DNA of 64,000 bases from Paracoccaceae bacterium. Lineage in GTDB: Bacteria; Pseudomonadota; Alphaproteobacteria; Rhodobacterales; Rhodobacteraceae. The first letter of the stretch is position 1. The number at the start of each line of letters is the position of its first letter. Below the pieces are notes generated by a model. The model had not been told where the DNA came from. It saw only the letters and a list, made by a program, of their open reading frames with translations, and did not search any database. The position numbers and the translations under genes are program-made. Positions 47,201 to 56,230 of this stretch are shown one piece after another. Where the stretch lies: positions 27,874-91,873 of the forward strand of contig JAKITO010000007.1 in NCBI GenBank assembly GCA_021648025.1, read 5' to 3'.

Positions 47201-49724
47201 CGCTTACCACATCGTCAAACAACGGCTTGATGCCGATAACCGGCTTTGCGGGCCGCACCGGTGCTGTCAGACGCCGTTCAACCGGACGGGCAGACCCATC
47301 CGCCAAACGCGCCACGATCAACGCTTCCAATGGCTGACCTTCGACCAGACCAACCGGCAGATCAAGCGCCACCACCGCCTTGCCGCGGGCATCGGTGCGG
47401 GTGTCGCCAAAATAGGTGCCTTGCGACGTACCTTGCGCGTCATAGCGACCAAACCGGTAACCCGGCCATTCGGCAATCTCGGACGCCGCGCGCAGGGTCA
47501 ATTGCCCTTCGATACTCAGATCCGCGCCCGGTGCGCCGAACAGATACCGCGCATCAATGCTCAGCAAGGGGCTGTCGCCGGCCCGCAACGGCGCGTCTGG
47601 CAGGGACATGTCAAAGTCGATGCGTTCCGGCAGGAAATCCTCGACCAATATGGTCCGGCTGGCCAGTGCCGCCCCTTTGGGGTCGCTTTTGATCTCTAAC
47701 CGCCATGTGCCTCGCGGGACGCTCAGGCCTACGGGCATGGCAAACACATGCCCGCCCACGTTGCCACCATCCGATACGCGGCGTCGATATTCAACCCCGT
47801 CAGGCCGACTAAGGATGGCCGTCAGCGGCAGGCCTTCGATGGCATTCGCACGGGTGTCGCGCGCCAGAACCGTGGCGTAAATTGTCTCGCCCGCGCGGTA
47901 TGCCCCGCGATCGGTGGTCAGGAACACATCGACCGGTCCCGCAGGCGTGCGCCCCTCGACGCCGCGATCCGACAGGTCAAAGCCTGGGTCGGTCAGTGAC
48001 AGGAACCCAAGATCAATGTCACCCTGTTTGGCCAGAACCAATGCCGGTTCCGACCCACCCGTGCCTCGGGTCAGACCCGGTTCGAATACGACATAACCAT
48101 CGCTATCCGTCACCGCCTGGCCCAGCACCGCATTGGCGCGCGAGATCAAAGTTACCTCGATCCCGGCCTTTGTCTGGGCATCCGAAAGCCCGCGCACCTG
48201 AACGTGCAGCCCATCGGTGCCGGACATGCTGCTAAGCCCAAGATCGGACAGAACAAACCACTGCGTCGCCCCTGCATCTTCGTAAGGGTCAGCGCCCGGA
48301 ATACGCGCGGTCAGCGCATAGATGCCCGCCGGTTGTCCGGCAATTGCCTCTCCCATCGGCAGGCGGGTGATCATATCGCGGTTCAACTCGCTACTGACGT
48401 CAGCCGTACCCACCCAGACCTCTTCGGCGATCTCGCTGGCGAACGTCTGATCCTGCCACTGCGACAGGGGGCGGCCAAAATATCCGTCCTGTACCGCGCG
48501 CAACAGGTTGCGATCACTGACACGGCGCAGACGCAGGTCCAGCTTGGTCAGGTTCACACTTTCGACCGGCAAGGCCGCATCGGCAGATTTCGGCAGGACA
48601 TAAGACCGCCCCGGAAACCGAACGCTGGGGCTGCGGTCGCGCACATAATGGGTCAGTTCCACGTCCTTGTGCAGCACCTCGCCATTGGCCGCAGGCAACC
48701 CGCGCCGAAAGGTGATGCGATAACGTTCGCCGTGCTTGACCCCATCAACACACAGTTGATTGCCCGACGCCTGCACCACCATCGACGGATCAGGCAGACG
48801 CACATAGGTCTCATAATCGACACCGGTTTTGATCAGCGGGTCGGTGAATTCGGCGCAGATACGTGGTGCGGCAGAATCGCTCTCGACCATACTTTCGGCA
48901 ATACGAAAGCCGTATTTGCCAATCGCCACGTCCAAAGCATCGTCAATACCCTGACGCGGCTGGATCGAGCTGGCCAACCGCAATGCCGGGATCATCGCCC
49001 GCCCGCGCCGGGTCTGTTCCAGGGCCTGGGACATGATCATCAGCGCCGACACCCGCGCACCTTTGCCTTTGCCGCGCAAATAGGCGTTCACGGACGCATT
49101 CACCGCACGCTGTTCATACTTGGCCTGCCGCCCGGAATCATCGGTCTTGATTGCCAACAACAGCCGTGCGTATTCGGCCCAAAGATCACCCCGGTCGCTA
49201 AGCGAGACTGCCACGCCGGTCCACCGCATCGCCTGTGTTATGTTACCCGCCGCCACCAGTCCACGTGCCGCACTCAGCGCGCCTTTAAGGTCACGACCAT
49301 TGGCCCGGTGCAGCAATCCAAGATCGCGGGCCTGCACATAAGCCTGCTGAATTGTCCGCCCCCCCAGAAACTCAAGATCAGCCGCACGCGTTGCGCCTTT
49401 GCGCAGAACCCTGGGATTGGTCGGTACTTTTTCGGCTGACAAAGCACCGGTGTAAGGTGTCTTGTCGCTGACCGTACTTTTCGGAAAACAAGCGCCCGAG
49501 CGACTGTTGAAGGTAAACGCCGAACAACTGGTGTTGCTGGCGCAGGCCTGTATGCAGCTGGGCAGATCAGTATCAAACAACGCATCAAGATCAGATCCAT
49601 AGAAATCCATGTCCTGCGTGGCGACGAATCTGAATCCCGGCACCGCATCACGGGCTGTTGCGCTGTGGGTCATGGTCAATAAGGTTACTGTTAGAATAAT
49701 GATTTTGTGCATAAAACGCTGCAT
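44271..49724 (-). CDS. bacterial alpha-2-macroglobulin with PAN/Apple domain
   Basis: The 1817-residue periplasmic protein traps proteases via a thioester. The signal peptide is at about 1-25 (IIILTVTLLTMTHSATA). A Cys-rich PAN/Apple-like domain covers about 30-95 (FYGSDLDALFDTDLPSCIQA), a helical region 110-280, then MG domains including the bait region. The thioester motif PYGCTEQ is intact (Cys1376, Gln1379), inside the alpha-helical toroid domain. Unlike E. coli YfhM no lipobox Cys follows the signal, so it appears soluble. AGGAGG precedes the ATG at 49724, which decides the start. It is upstream of pbpC in one operon. Confidence 0.94.
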   Translation of the reverse strand: MQRFMHKIIILTVTLLTMTHSATARDAVPGFRFVATQDMDFYGSDLDALFDTDLPSCIQACASNTSCSAFTFNSRSGACFPKSTVSDKTPYTGALSAEKVPTNPRVLRKGATRAADLEFLGGRTIQQAYVQARDLGLLHRANGRDLKGALSAARGLVAAGNITQAMRWTGVAVSLSDRGDLWAEYARLLLAIKTDDSGRQAKYEQRAVNASVNAYLRGKGKGARVSALMIMSQALEQTRRGRAMIPALRLASSIQPRQGIDDALDVAIGKYGFRIAESMVESDSAAPRICAEFTDPLIKTGVDYETYVRLPDPSMVVQASGNQLCVDGVKHGERYRITFRRGLPAANGEVLHKDVELTHYVRDRSPSVRFPGRSYVLPKSADAALPVESVNLTKLDLRLRRVSDRNLLRAVQDGYFGRPLSQWQDQTFASEIAEEVWVGTADVSSELNRDMITRLPMGEAIAGQPAGIYALTARIPGADPYEDAGATQWFVLSDLGLSSMSGTDGLHVQVRGLSDAQTKAGIEVTLISRANAVLGQAVTDSDGYVVFEPGLTRGTGGSEPALVLAKQGDIDLGFLSLTDPGFDLSDRGVEGRTPAGPVDVFLTTDRGAYRAGETIYATVLARDTRANAIEGLPLTAILSRPDGVEYRRRVSDGGNVGGHVFAMPVGLSVPRGTWRLEIKSDPKGAALASRTILVEDFLPERIDFDMSLPDAPLRAGDSPLLSIDARYLFGAPGADLSIEGQLTLRAASEIAEWPGYRFGRYDAQGTSQGTYFGDTRTDARGKAVVALDLPVGLVEGQPLEALIVARLADGSARPVERRLTAPVRPAKPVIGIKPLFDDVVSEGSDAAFEVIGLRPDLTTTAMQVNWTLNRVERHYQWYQIYGNWNWEPTTRRTRIAKGTAMLGDTPLTLSQPVDWGRYELVIEREDGEYTSAAVDFYAGWYVSADASSTPDRLEMSLDRDKYQPGDTARLRIVSRNAGSAMITVMSNHVIERQAVSVAAGETVIPLQVTGDWGAGAYVSATVIRPMDVASGQNPARAMGIAHASVEQPGKRLAVSIDVPEVADPRQTERVRVTVTGAEEGQEVWLTLAAVDLGILNLTGFKSPDPKGHFYGQRRLGMELRDVYGRLIDGMNGAMGVVRSGGDEANGQNLQSPPPTQELMSTFSGPVRVGAGGAAFVNIDLPAFNGTVRLMAVAWSGKAVGQGEIDMLVRDPVVVTASLPRFLAPGDSSRIRLDIVHADGPTGQMQLAVSAVGTGLTLGANFSTGPASFTLTDGGKATFEIPVLAGIVGDPSVEIKLTTPDGRTLTQVVNLSVRANDPVVALTRRFSLGAGNSFLLSKDVFAGLRKGTGRAIVSAGPLAKFDAPGLLAALDHYPYGCTEQVTSKAMPLLYLASVAEASGLGNGPAVQARIDAAIAKVLTRQASNGAFGLWRADSGDFWLDAYTSDFLSRARAEGHIVPDQAFRLAMDNLRNQVNYSPDFDSGGADIAYAMMVLAREGAAAMGDLRYYVDVKGGAFDTPLAAAQMGAALASYGDQVRADEMFRRASVLIAGQRDDKPYWRADYGTHLRDVAGVLALAAEAGSDVIDQVSYSNRLSRAGSRLSTQESAWTLMAAQALIKSPEQSGLRVNGAPVKGPFVQVLEDDEALQALEITMANGRDTDITLTTIGVPEVAPAAGGTGYTIERRYYTMEGKPIETMKFTVGERFVTVLVVKPHEDYGARLMIDDPLPAGVEIDNPNMLRSGDIRALDWLKPSFTQHTEFRSDRFLAAVDSTGNSQVTLAYVARAVTPGEFHHPAASVEDMYRPRFRARTDTGRVIVSE

Positions 49725-49880
49725 ACCGTTCCTCCTGATTTGTCCACAGGGTCGCATGGGCACGACCCTCAATGCAACGATTCCCGCAATTTCCACCGCC
49801 TTAAACACTTATTCACGGGGTTGAGGGATGTTGACCTCCAAGGAACCACGCCCATCCCGGGCGCGGGTGGAGCGGCCGGC

Positions 49881-52322
49881 ATGAGTCTTGCCAACAAACT
49901 ATCTCAGGAGCGGCGGTCGCGTCTGGCCGCTGAACGTCTGCTTGAGCTGAAGCAGGCAGAGCTTTCGGCCGCGAATCGCAAGCTGGGGCGTCACGCTTTG
50001 GCGCTGACCAAACGAATCGGCGAAACCCAGGCCGAAGCTGACACAATCCGCGATGAAGTCGCAAACGTCCGCCACGAAAACGAACGGGTCAAATCCGACC
50101 TGTCACTGGCCAACGAAAAGGTCGAGATCGCCGAGCGCCGCCTTTGGCATTCAATCCAGACGATCCAGGACGGATTCGCCTTTTTTGATACGGATAACAT
50201 GCTGATCGGCGCAAATACCGCCTATCTGGCCCTGTTCGACGATCTGGAAGAGGTGATTCCAGGCGTGAATTACATGCGCATCCTGCAACTGATGACCGAC
50301 GAAGGGCTGGTCAATACCGAGGACCTGAACCCCGACAAATGGCGCGCCAAAATGACCGAACGCTGGTGTGAGCCGAACCCGGAACCGATCGTGATCAGGC
50401 TGTGGAACGACGAATATATCAAGCTGATCGACCAACGCGGCCAGGGTGGCGATGTGGTCAGCCTGGCGCTGAACATCACCCCTACTGTGCGATACGAAGA
50501 ACAACTCAAGGCTGAGCGTAAAAATGCCGAGGCCGCCAATCGGGCCAAATCGGCATTCCTTGCCAACATGAGTCATGAAATTCGCACGCCAATGAACGGT
50601 GTGGTCGGCATGGCCGAATTGCTGACTGATACGGAACTGGACGAAGAGCAACTGCTTTACGCCAACACCATCAAGAACTCGGGCGAGGCGTTGCTGGTCA
50701 TCATCAACGATGTGTTGGATTATTCCAAGATCGAGGCCGATAAACTGGTTTTGCACCCTGATACCTTTGATTTTGAACGTTGTATCCACGAGGTGGTCAT
50801 GCTGCTGCAATCAACGGCGCGCGACAAAGGCCTGCCGCTGCTGGTTGATTACGACATGTTCCTGCCGACCCGTCTGGTGGGTGATCCCGGGCGTTTGCGG
50901 CAAATCCTGACCAATCTGGTGGGCAATGCAGTCAAATTTACCCCTGAGGGGCATGTACTTATCCAAGTGACTGGCATTCCGGGTGGGCCCGGCGAAGATT
51001 GCTCAATTCACGTTACCATCGAAGACACCGGCATTGGCATCGCCGAAGATAAAGTCCAGCACATCTTTGGTGAATTCAATCAGGTTGAAGATGAACGCAA
51101 CCGTCAGTTTGAAGGAACGGGCCTGGGTCTGGCCATTTCCAAGCGTCTGATTGAACTGATGGGCGGCACTGTCTGGGTCGACAGCGAAGAGGGCAAGGGC
51201 TCTTGCTTTGGGTTCCGAATCAACCTGCCCGCTGCCGATGGGCCTCAGCCGAAGCCGCCAAAACTGCCCGAGGATTTGCGTCAGGTTCTGCTGGTCGACA
51301 ACGAAGACGCCAACCGCGAAATTTTGCAAAAACAGATGGAGCAATTGGGCCTTAAGGTCACACCCTGCCGGTCGGGAAAAGCCGCGTTGGCGGCGATGAC
51401 CAACGACATCGGCCTGGTCCTGAGCGAGCATAATATGCCCGATATGGATGGTTTGGAACTGGCCGAGGCGCTGCGCGGGGCGGGTTGGCTGAATATGCCG
51501 GTTTTGCTGCTAAGCGCCAACCCCGGCTTTGCCCAAAACGATCCTGCCCGCAGGTTTTTGCAAGGCATCATGCAAAAACCAGTCGCCCGCTCCGGGTTGT
51601 TTGAGCATTTGGCCAATCTGCAATACCCGCTGGATACCGAAACAATTGGTTTCATGACTGGTTTGCAAGAGACGTCCGACCCCGAACCAGAGGCCTCGGT
51701 TGAGCCAGAACCGGAGGCCGCAAAACTGACCGGGCCGTTAGAACCGGAATTGCTTGAAAAATCGCCGCCTGAACTTCCCGGCAAGCCCAGCTCTGAGGCG
51801 CCAAGGCGTCGGCTCCATATTGGGTTTGTTGACACTCACCCAGCTGATGGCCCAGTGAGTTCAGAACCTGATACCACTGGCCCCGAAACGCCCTCTGTTG
51901 AACCGCCAACCGGCCCCGAACCTTTGCGCCTGATGCGCGTACTTGCCGCCGAAGACAACAAGACCAATCAACTGGTATTCCGCAAAATGGTCAAAACCCT
52001 GAACATCGAAATCAAGTTCGCCAACAACGGGATTGAGGCCGTAGCGGCGTTTCAGGAGTTTGAGCCGGATATGATTTTCATGGACATTTCCATGCCCAAA
52101 ATGGACGGCAAAGAGGCAACTGGTGAAATTCGCAAATTGGAAGCCAAAACTGGCGGCCACATTCCCATCGTTGCCCTGACAGCCCACGCAATGGACGGCG
52201 ACGAAGACGGCATTCTTGCCGCCGGGCTGGACTATTACCTGACCAAACCCCTGCGCAAGGCGCTAATCCACGAACAAGTTGCCAATCACACACCACAAGA
52301 TGTTCAGCCTATTTCCGACTAG
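49881..52322 (+). CDS. hybrid sensor histidine kinase with two receiver domains
   Basis: The 813-residue soluble kinase has an N-terminal coiled coil (about 1-85), a PAS-like domain (about 88-205, [20 protein letters not shown]), HisKA with phospho-accepting His232 in [15 protein letters not shown], HATPase with GNAVKFT, DTGIGI and GTGLGLAI, and two receivers. Receiver 1 (about 470-585) has Glu516 in [12 protein letters not shown] where the phospho-Asp should be. Receiver 2 (about 680-805) is intact with Asp735 in [13 protein letters not shown] Pro/Glu-rich linker of about 85 residues joins them. No membrane segment is present, so it senses a cytoplasmic signal. The start at 49881 follows GGTGGAG; it is divergent from the macroglobulin gene. 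Confidence 0.9.
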   Translation: MSLANKLSQERRSRLAAERLLELKQAELSAANRKLGRHALALTKRIGETQAEADTIRDEVANVRHENERVKSDLSLANEKVEIAERRLWHSIQTIQDGFAFFDTDNMLIGANTAYLALFDDLEEVIPGVNYMRILQLMTDEGLVNTEDLNPDKWRAKMTERWCEPNPEPIVIRLWNDEYIKLIDQRGQGGDVVSLALNITPTVRYEEQLKAERKNAEAANRAKSAFLANMSHEIRTPMNGVVGMAELLTDTELDEEQLLYANTIKNSGEALLVIINDVLDYSKIEADKLVLHPDTFDFERCIHEVVMLLQSTARDKGLPLLVDYDMFLPTRLVGDPGRLRQILTNLVGNAVKFTPEGHVLIQVTGIPGGPGEDCSIHVTIEDTGIGIAEDKVQHIFGEFNQVEDERNRQFEGTGLGLAISKRLIELMGGTVWVDSEEGKGSCFGFRINLPAADGPQPKPPKLPEDLRQVLLVDNEDANREILQKQMEQLGLKVTPCRSGKAALAAMTNDIGLVLSEHNMPDMDGLELAEALRGAGWLNMPVLLLSANPGFAQNDPARRFLQGIMQKPVARSGLFEHLANLQYPLDTETIGFMTGLQETSDPEPEASVEPEPEAAKLTGPLEPELLEKSPPELPGKPSSEAPRRRLHIGFVDTHPADGPVSSEPDTTGPETPSVEPPTGPEPLRLMRVLAAEDNKTNQLVFRKMVKTLNIEIKFANNGIEAVAAFQEFEPDMIFMDISMPKMDGKEATGEIRKLEAKTGGHIPIVALTAHAMDGDEDGILAAGLDYYLTKPLRKALIHEQVANHTPQDVQPISD

Positions 52323-52373
52323 GTAGCGGCCTCATAAAGCTCGCACCTCTCTCTGACCTTTGTCAACAATCTG

Positions 52374-52400
52374 AAACGGGGCCCCGATAGGGCCCCGTTT
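52374..52400. terminator. bidirectional terminator between kinase and rplY
   Basis: A perfect 11-base stem AAACGGGGCCC / GGGCCCCGTTT with loop CGATA lies between two convergent genes. The flanking A and T residues give weak tails on both strands, as expected for a shared terminator. Confidence 0.8.
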
Positions 52401-52428
52401 GGTCGAAAGTACTGTGGTACAGGCCTTA

Positions 52429-53091
52429 TTATTCGGCTGTGGTCTCGGCATCACCCTCGGGTGCTGCATCTGCATTGACACCTGTATCGGCATCATCGTC
52501 GTCATCACCGGCCGAACGCAGGCTGGAAGGTGCTGACAATGTGGCAATCACAAAGTCACGGTCGATGGTCGGCTTGGTGCCGCCGGGCAGGGTGATCGAG
52601 GAAATGGTAATCGAATCGCCCACTTCCAGACCGGTCAGATCAACCGTGATCTGCTCAGGAATCTCCTGGGCCGTTACCATCAATTCCACCTCGGGACGAA
52701 CAACCGTCAGAACGCCGCCCTTTTTCAGGCCGGGACATTCTTCTTCGTTGGTGAAATCAACTGCGATGAACAGGTTCACCTTGGTGGTCCGGCGCAGGCG
52801 CATCAGGTCAAAATGCGTCGGCAGGTCTTTGACCACATGACGCTGAACGTCACGGCAGATCACCCGCACATCGTCGTGGCCTTCAACCTTGAGGTTGAAC
52901 AGCGTCGACTTGAACCGGCCCGCGCGCAGCATGGTCAGCAGCTTGTTGAACGGGATGTTGATCGGCAACGGTTCCACGTCACCACCAAATACGATACCCG
53001 GAACCAGCCCATCACGGCGTGCCTGACGAGCGGCGCCCTTGCCTGTCCCCGTCCGTTCCGAAGCTATGAGATCAGGAATCTCTTTAGCCAT
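52429..53091 (-). CDS. rplY: 50S ribosomal protein L25/general stress protein Ctc
   Basis: The 220-residue protein has an L25 domain at 1-95 ([20 protein letters not shown]) and the TL5/Ctc C-terminal beta domain (about 100-190), ending in an acidic tail ([20 protein letters not shown]). It binds 5S rRNA. The ATG at 53091 matches the family start [10 protein letters not shown]; the frame extension to 53127 is rejected. A GGAG site lies upstream. Confidence 0.95.
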   Translation of the reverse strand: MAKEIPDLIASERTGTGKGAARQARRDGLVPGIVFGGDVEPLPINIPFNKLLTMLRAGRFKSTLFNLKVEGHDDVRVICRDVQRHVVKDLPTHFDLMRLRRTTKVNLFIAVDFTNEEECPGLKKGGVLTVVRPEVELMVTAQEIPEQITVDLTGLEVGDSITISSITLPGGTKPTIDRDFVIATLSAPSSLRSAGDDDDDADTGVNADAAPEGDAETTAE

Positions 53092-53202
53092 CTTGTTTCT
53101 CCAAATGTTAGGGCAGGAATCCTCCAAGGCTGTATTCCCGCGTGAAGACGCGCGTATAGACGGTTCTTTCAGGCTTGGAAAGGGGGTTGGGTCGTGCTGC
53201 TA

Positions 53203-54369
53203 TCAATCTTGCCAGTCGCCTTCAAAGCCTTTGGGAATCAGCAGATTGTGACGCCCCAATGCGGCCAGATTGTTTTCCCCGCACAGCGCCATGGTCACAT
53301 CAAGTTCGCGGTGGATCAGTTCCAGCGCCTTGGTTACCCCTGCCTGCCCCATCGCCCCCAACCCATAGATGAACGAGCGCCCGATATAGGTGCCCTTGGC
53401 CCCCATCGCGATTGCCTTGAGCACGTCCTGACCAGAGCGGATACCACCGTCGATATGCACTTCGATCTTGTCACCCACCGCATCAAGGATCGGGGTCAAC
53501 GAGCGAATGGAACTAAGCGCGCCATCAAGCTGGCGACCCCCGTGGTTGGAGACGATTATCGCGTCTGCCCCGATCTTTGCCGCCATTTTGGCGTCATCAG
53601 CTTCCTGTATGCCTTTCAGGATCACCTTGCCGCCCCATTGCCCCATCAGCTTTTCGATCTTGGCCCAATCCAGGGTCAGATCAAACTGTTCATTGGTCCA
53701 GGACGACAACGAGGTATTATCGGTAATGCCGTCGACATGGCCGACAATATTGCCGAAATCGCGCCGGGAAGCGCCAAGCATGCCGATGCCCCAGCGCCAT
53801 TTTGTCATCAGGTTGGCGATGGTTTTCGGGGTCATTTTGGGCGGCGCGCTCAGGCCGTTCTTAAGGTCTTTGTGACGCTGCCCAAGGATTTGCAAATCAA
53901 GCGTGATCACCAAAGCCGAACAACCCGCGTCTTTGGCCCGCTGGATCAGGCGACGGGTGTAATCGGTGTCGTTCATCGCATAAAGCTGGAACCAGAACGG
54001 GGTTGTGGTGGCCGCCGCCACCTCTTCGATCGAGTTGATTGACATGGTTGACAGGGTAAAGGGCACGCCAAAGGCTTCGGCTGCGCGCGCGGCTTTGATC
54101 TCGCCATCGGCGTGTTGCATTCCTGTCAGGCCGACCGGGGCAAGGGCGACAGGCATCGACACGTCACGGCCAATCATCTGCGTGGCGGTGCTGCGCCCGC
54201 TCATATCTACGGCGACTTTCTGGCGCAGGCGGATTTGGCCGTAATCGCCGGTGTTGTCGCGAAAGGTCTGTTCGGTCCAACTGCCGCTTTCGGTATAGTC
54301 AAAGAACATACGCGGGACACGACGTTCATAGATGCGTTTAAGGTCCTGGATGTTGGTGATGACCGGCAT
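53203..54369 (-). CDS. lldD: FMN-dependent alpha-hydroxyacid dehydrogenase (LldD-like)
   Basis: The 388-residue TIM-barrel flavoenzyme oxidises L-lactate or a related 2-hydroxyacid. N-terminal MFFDYTESGSWTEQTFRDN, the FMN segment PVALAPVGLTGMQHADGE, and the catalytic His/Arg in VSNHGGRQLDGA are clear. The next FMN phosphate-binding region is IHIDGGIRSGQDVLKAIAMG-like. Length fits LldD. It is 113 bases downstream of the MttB-family gene on the same strand and may be co-transcribed. Glycolate or mandelate activity cannot be ruled out. Confidence 0.88.
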   Translation of the reverse strand: MPVITNIQDLKRIYERRVPRMFFDYTESGSWTEQTFRDNTGDYGQIRLRQKVAVDMSGRSTATQMIGRDVSMPVALAPVGLTGMQHADGEIKAARAAEAFGVPFTLSTMSINSIEEVAAATTTPFWFQLYAMNDTDYTRRLIQRAKDAGCSALVITLDLQILGQRHKDLKNGLSAPPKMTPKTIANLMTKWRWGIGMLGASRRDFGNIVGHVDGITDNTSLSSWTNEQFDLTLDWAKIEKLMGQWGGKVILKGIQEADDAKMAAKIGADAIIVSNHGGRQLDGALSSIRSLTPILDAVGDKIEVHIDGGIRSGQDVLKAIAMGAKGTYIGRSFIYGLGAMGQAGVTKALELIHRELDVTMALCGENNLAALGRHNLLIPKGFEGDWQD

Positions 54370-54482
54370 GGCGGTGCCTTTCCTGTTCGATTGGTAATGT
54401 TTGATTGCCAGTCTTCCTTGGGTAACAGAAATTTCCGGGCAGGCAAGGCGTTGAAGAATGCCTTGCCCACCCGGTGTTTCAA

Positions 54483-56057
54483 TCAGATCGTTTGAACCGC
54501 CCCTTGGTAGACCCGAACGATATGTTCATCTGCTTTCGCCGCCAATGCCGCAATCTCGCGATTTTGATCTTTGCTTAGCACGCCACCCGGGGGGGCCGCG
54601 TCAATGGCCGCAAGGGCGCGATCCCGGGCGACCTCAAAGGCGCCTCGCCGGCCCGATGCCTCATAATCATCGCGGTCATCGCGTTGGAACACGGTCGGGA
54701 TAAGCTGGTCGCGGCATTCTTTCACCGTGTGGTTGCTGTCAAGGAAATGACCGCCGACACGAATTGAAGACATTTCACCCCAGTTCAACGACGCGTCGGT
54801 AACTTCCGGCGTGCGGATGAACCGGCGGATCATCGCGCCCACTTCGTTATCCAGCACCGCCTGAACTGGGCTGAACACGGTGGCGCATTCCAATTGACCG
54901 ACACCGCCAAGGATATCGGCCCCCGCCAGCGCGATATTTTGCATCAGCATGGCGCGTTCAGCCATTGACTGGTGGTCCGCGTCGGGCGTGTCCGAGCCAG
55001 AGCCATAGGTATGGGCGGTCAGGCCAAACCCCTGTTTTACCATCTGAACCGCCATGTTTGCCGCCTGCATCGCCTCGACCGAAGACTGGAGCGCGGAACC
55101 GGTGCGCATGTCGAGAGCGAACATCAAGGGCGTGGCGATCATTGGTGTGCCAGGGGCCAAAACGTGGGCCATGGTGGTCATGCCGACAATCTCGGCAGTG
55201 GCCATAAGGGCTGAGGCCGAGACCGAAAGGGGTGCTGTTCCCCCGGCAGAAGGCAGCGAACAGGCATGCACCGGGATACCATACTGCCCGGCCTGAATGA
55301 TCACGTCGGTGTCCATGTATTTGAATTCAAGCGGCGAGAATGAACAGGTGATGACACTGGTCGAAGGATGCGCGCGCAGTTCATCTTCGCCGCCGGCGGC
55401 AATGGCCGCGATCTTCATCAGATATTCGATGTTTTCCTTTTGATACGGCTGCATCCAGACGTGTTTATGGGTATGCGCCGTGATCCCGGCATAAGAATGA
55501 ATATCCGCCGTCACCTCGGGTACGCCATGCACAAACGGATGGGCAATGAACCCGACCTGTTCCAGGTCATTGGCCACCGCGACAATGTCGGCGACCGCCT
55601 TGAGGTCCATATTGCGATAACTGGCATCGCGCGGGTCAACGTACCCATGCCCACCGGTCCCTGTGCGCAGGATAAACCCACCATCGCGGCGCGGCAGGTT
55701 TATGTCACAGGCTCTGATTTTACCCGCAAGAGTGACGTTCTTTGGTGTGGCAGCCATTGCTTCGTTCACCAGGCCTTCGGGAAGGCGCAGGCGGTTGGGG
55801 CTATTGCCGATGGTTGCCCCGGCTTTGACCAGCGCCGCATGGGCCGCCGGGTGAACCACCACAACGCCGTAATCGCCCAGCAACTGAAGGACACGGGTGC
55901 GCATGAATGCCATCCGGTCACTATCAAGAAAGCCAAATCCGGCCCGCCCTGTTTGTCCCGGATCAAGCGAGAATGCGTCCGCGTTAGAGCGGGTTACGGG
56001 CGGGTTTGCCCTACCACGGCGTTTACGTTTGGGTGCTTTTTGTGTGCCTTCAGCCAT
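54483..56057 (-). CDS. MttB-superfamily methyltransferase (non-pyrrolysine)
   Basis: The 524-residue protein belongs to the trimethylamine methyltransferase family, with segments such as GTGGHGYVDPRDASYRNMDL, CSFSPLEFKYMDTDVI and LECATVFSPVQAVLDNEVGA. It has no in-frame amber codon, so it is not a pyrrolysine MttB; characterised members of this branch demethylate glycine betaine or other quaternary amines using a corrinoid protein. No corrinoid protein gene lies beside it. A basic N-terminus (QKAPKRKRRGRANPP) is seen. Substrate is unknown; quaternary amines are plausible for a marine bacterium. Confidence 0.85.
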   Translation of the reverse strand: MAEGTQKAPKRKRRGRANPPVTRSNADAFSLDPGQTGRAGFGFLDSDRMAFMRTRVLQLLGDYGVVVVHPAAHAALVKAGATIGNSPNRLRLPEGLVNEAMAATPKNVTLAGKIRACDINLPRRDGGFILRTGTGGHGYVDPRDASYRNMDLKAVADIVAVANDLEQVGFIAHPFVHGVPEVTADIHSYAGITAHTHKHVWMQPYQKENIEYLMKIAAIAAGGEDELRAHPSTSVITCSFSPLEFKYMDTDVIIQAGQYGIPVHACSLPSAGGTAPLSVSASALMATAEIVGMTTMAHVLAPGTPMIATPLMFALDMRTGSALQSSVEAMQAANMAVQMVKQGFGLTAHTYGSGSDTPDADHQSMAERAMLMQNIALAGADILGGVGQLECATVFSPVQAVLDNEVGAMIRRFIRTPEVTDASLNWGEMSSIRVGGHFLDSNHTVKECRDQLIPTVFQRDDRDDYEASGRRGAFEVARDRALAAIDAAPPGGVLSKDQNREIAALAAKADEHIVRVYQGAVQTI

Positions 56058-56183
56058 TTCAACCTCTCAAATGTGAAAGAAAAATATGGCACACACCGAT
56101 TCCGCTCACTGCCTGCCGACTTGAGCAGGCATAGCTTACGGGCGTTGCATTGGGTTTGGCAAGTATGGGGTTGTTGTAATTCC

Positions 56184-56215
56184 ATATTTGACTATATAGA
56201 GCCATATCGTACTAA
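56184..56215 (+). promoter_or_regulatory. candidate promoter/operator of nitroreductase-marR operon
   Basis: TTGACT at 56188-56193 and TACTAA at 56210-56215 are 16 bases apart. The spacer contains CTATATAG, an eight-base palindrome with ATAT on both flanks, a reasonable site for the MarR protein encoded two genes on. The start codon at 56231 follows closely. Confidence 0.4.
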
Positions 56216-56230
56216 ATAAGTGGTGGGAAA

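Noticed and set aside
48204..49439. 411-residue plus-strand ORF inside the alpha-2-macroglobulin gene
   Set aside because: Antisense to well-conserved domains, skewed composition, no ribosome site; shadow frame.
54483..56057. Pyrrolysine-containing trimethylamine methyltransferase
   Set aside because: No in-frame amber codon in the gene, so this is the non-Pyl branch.
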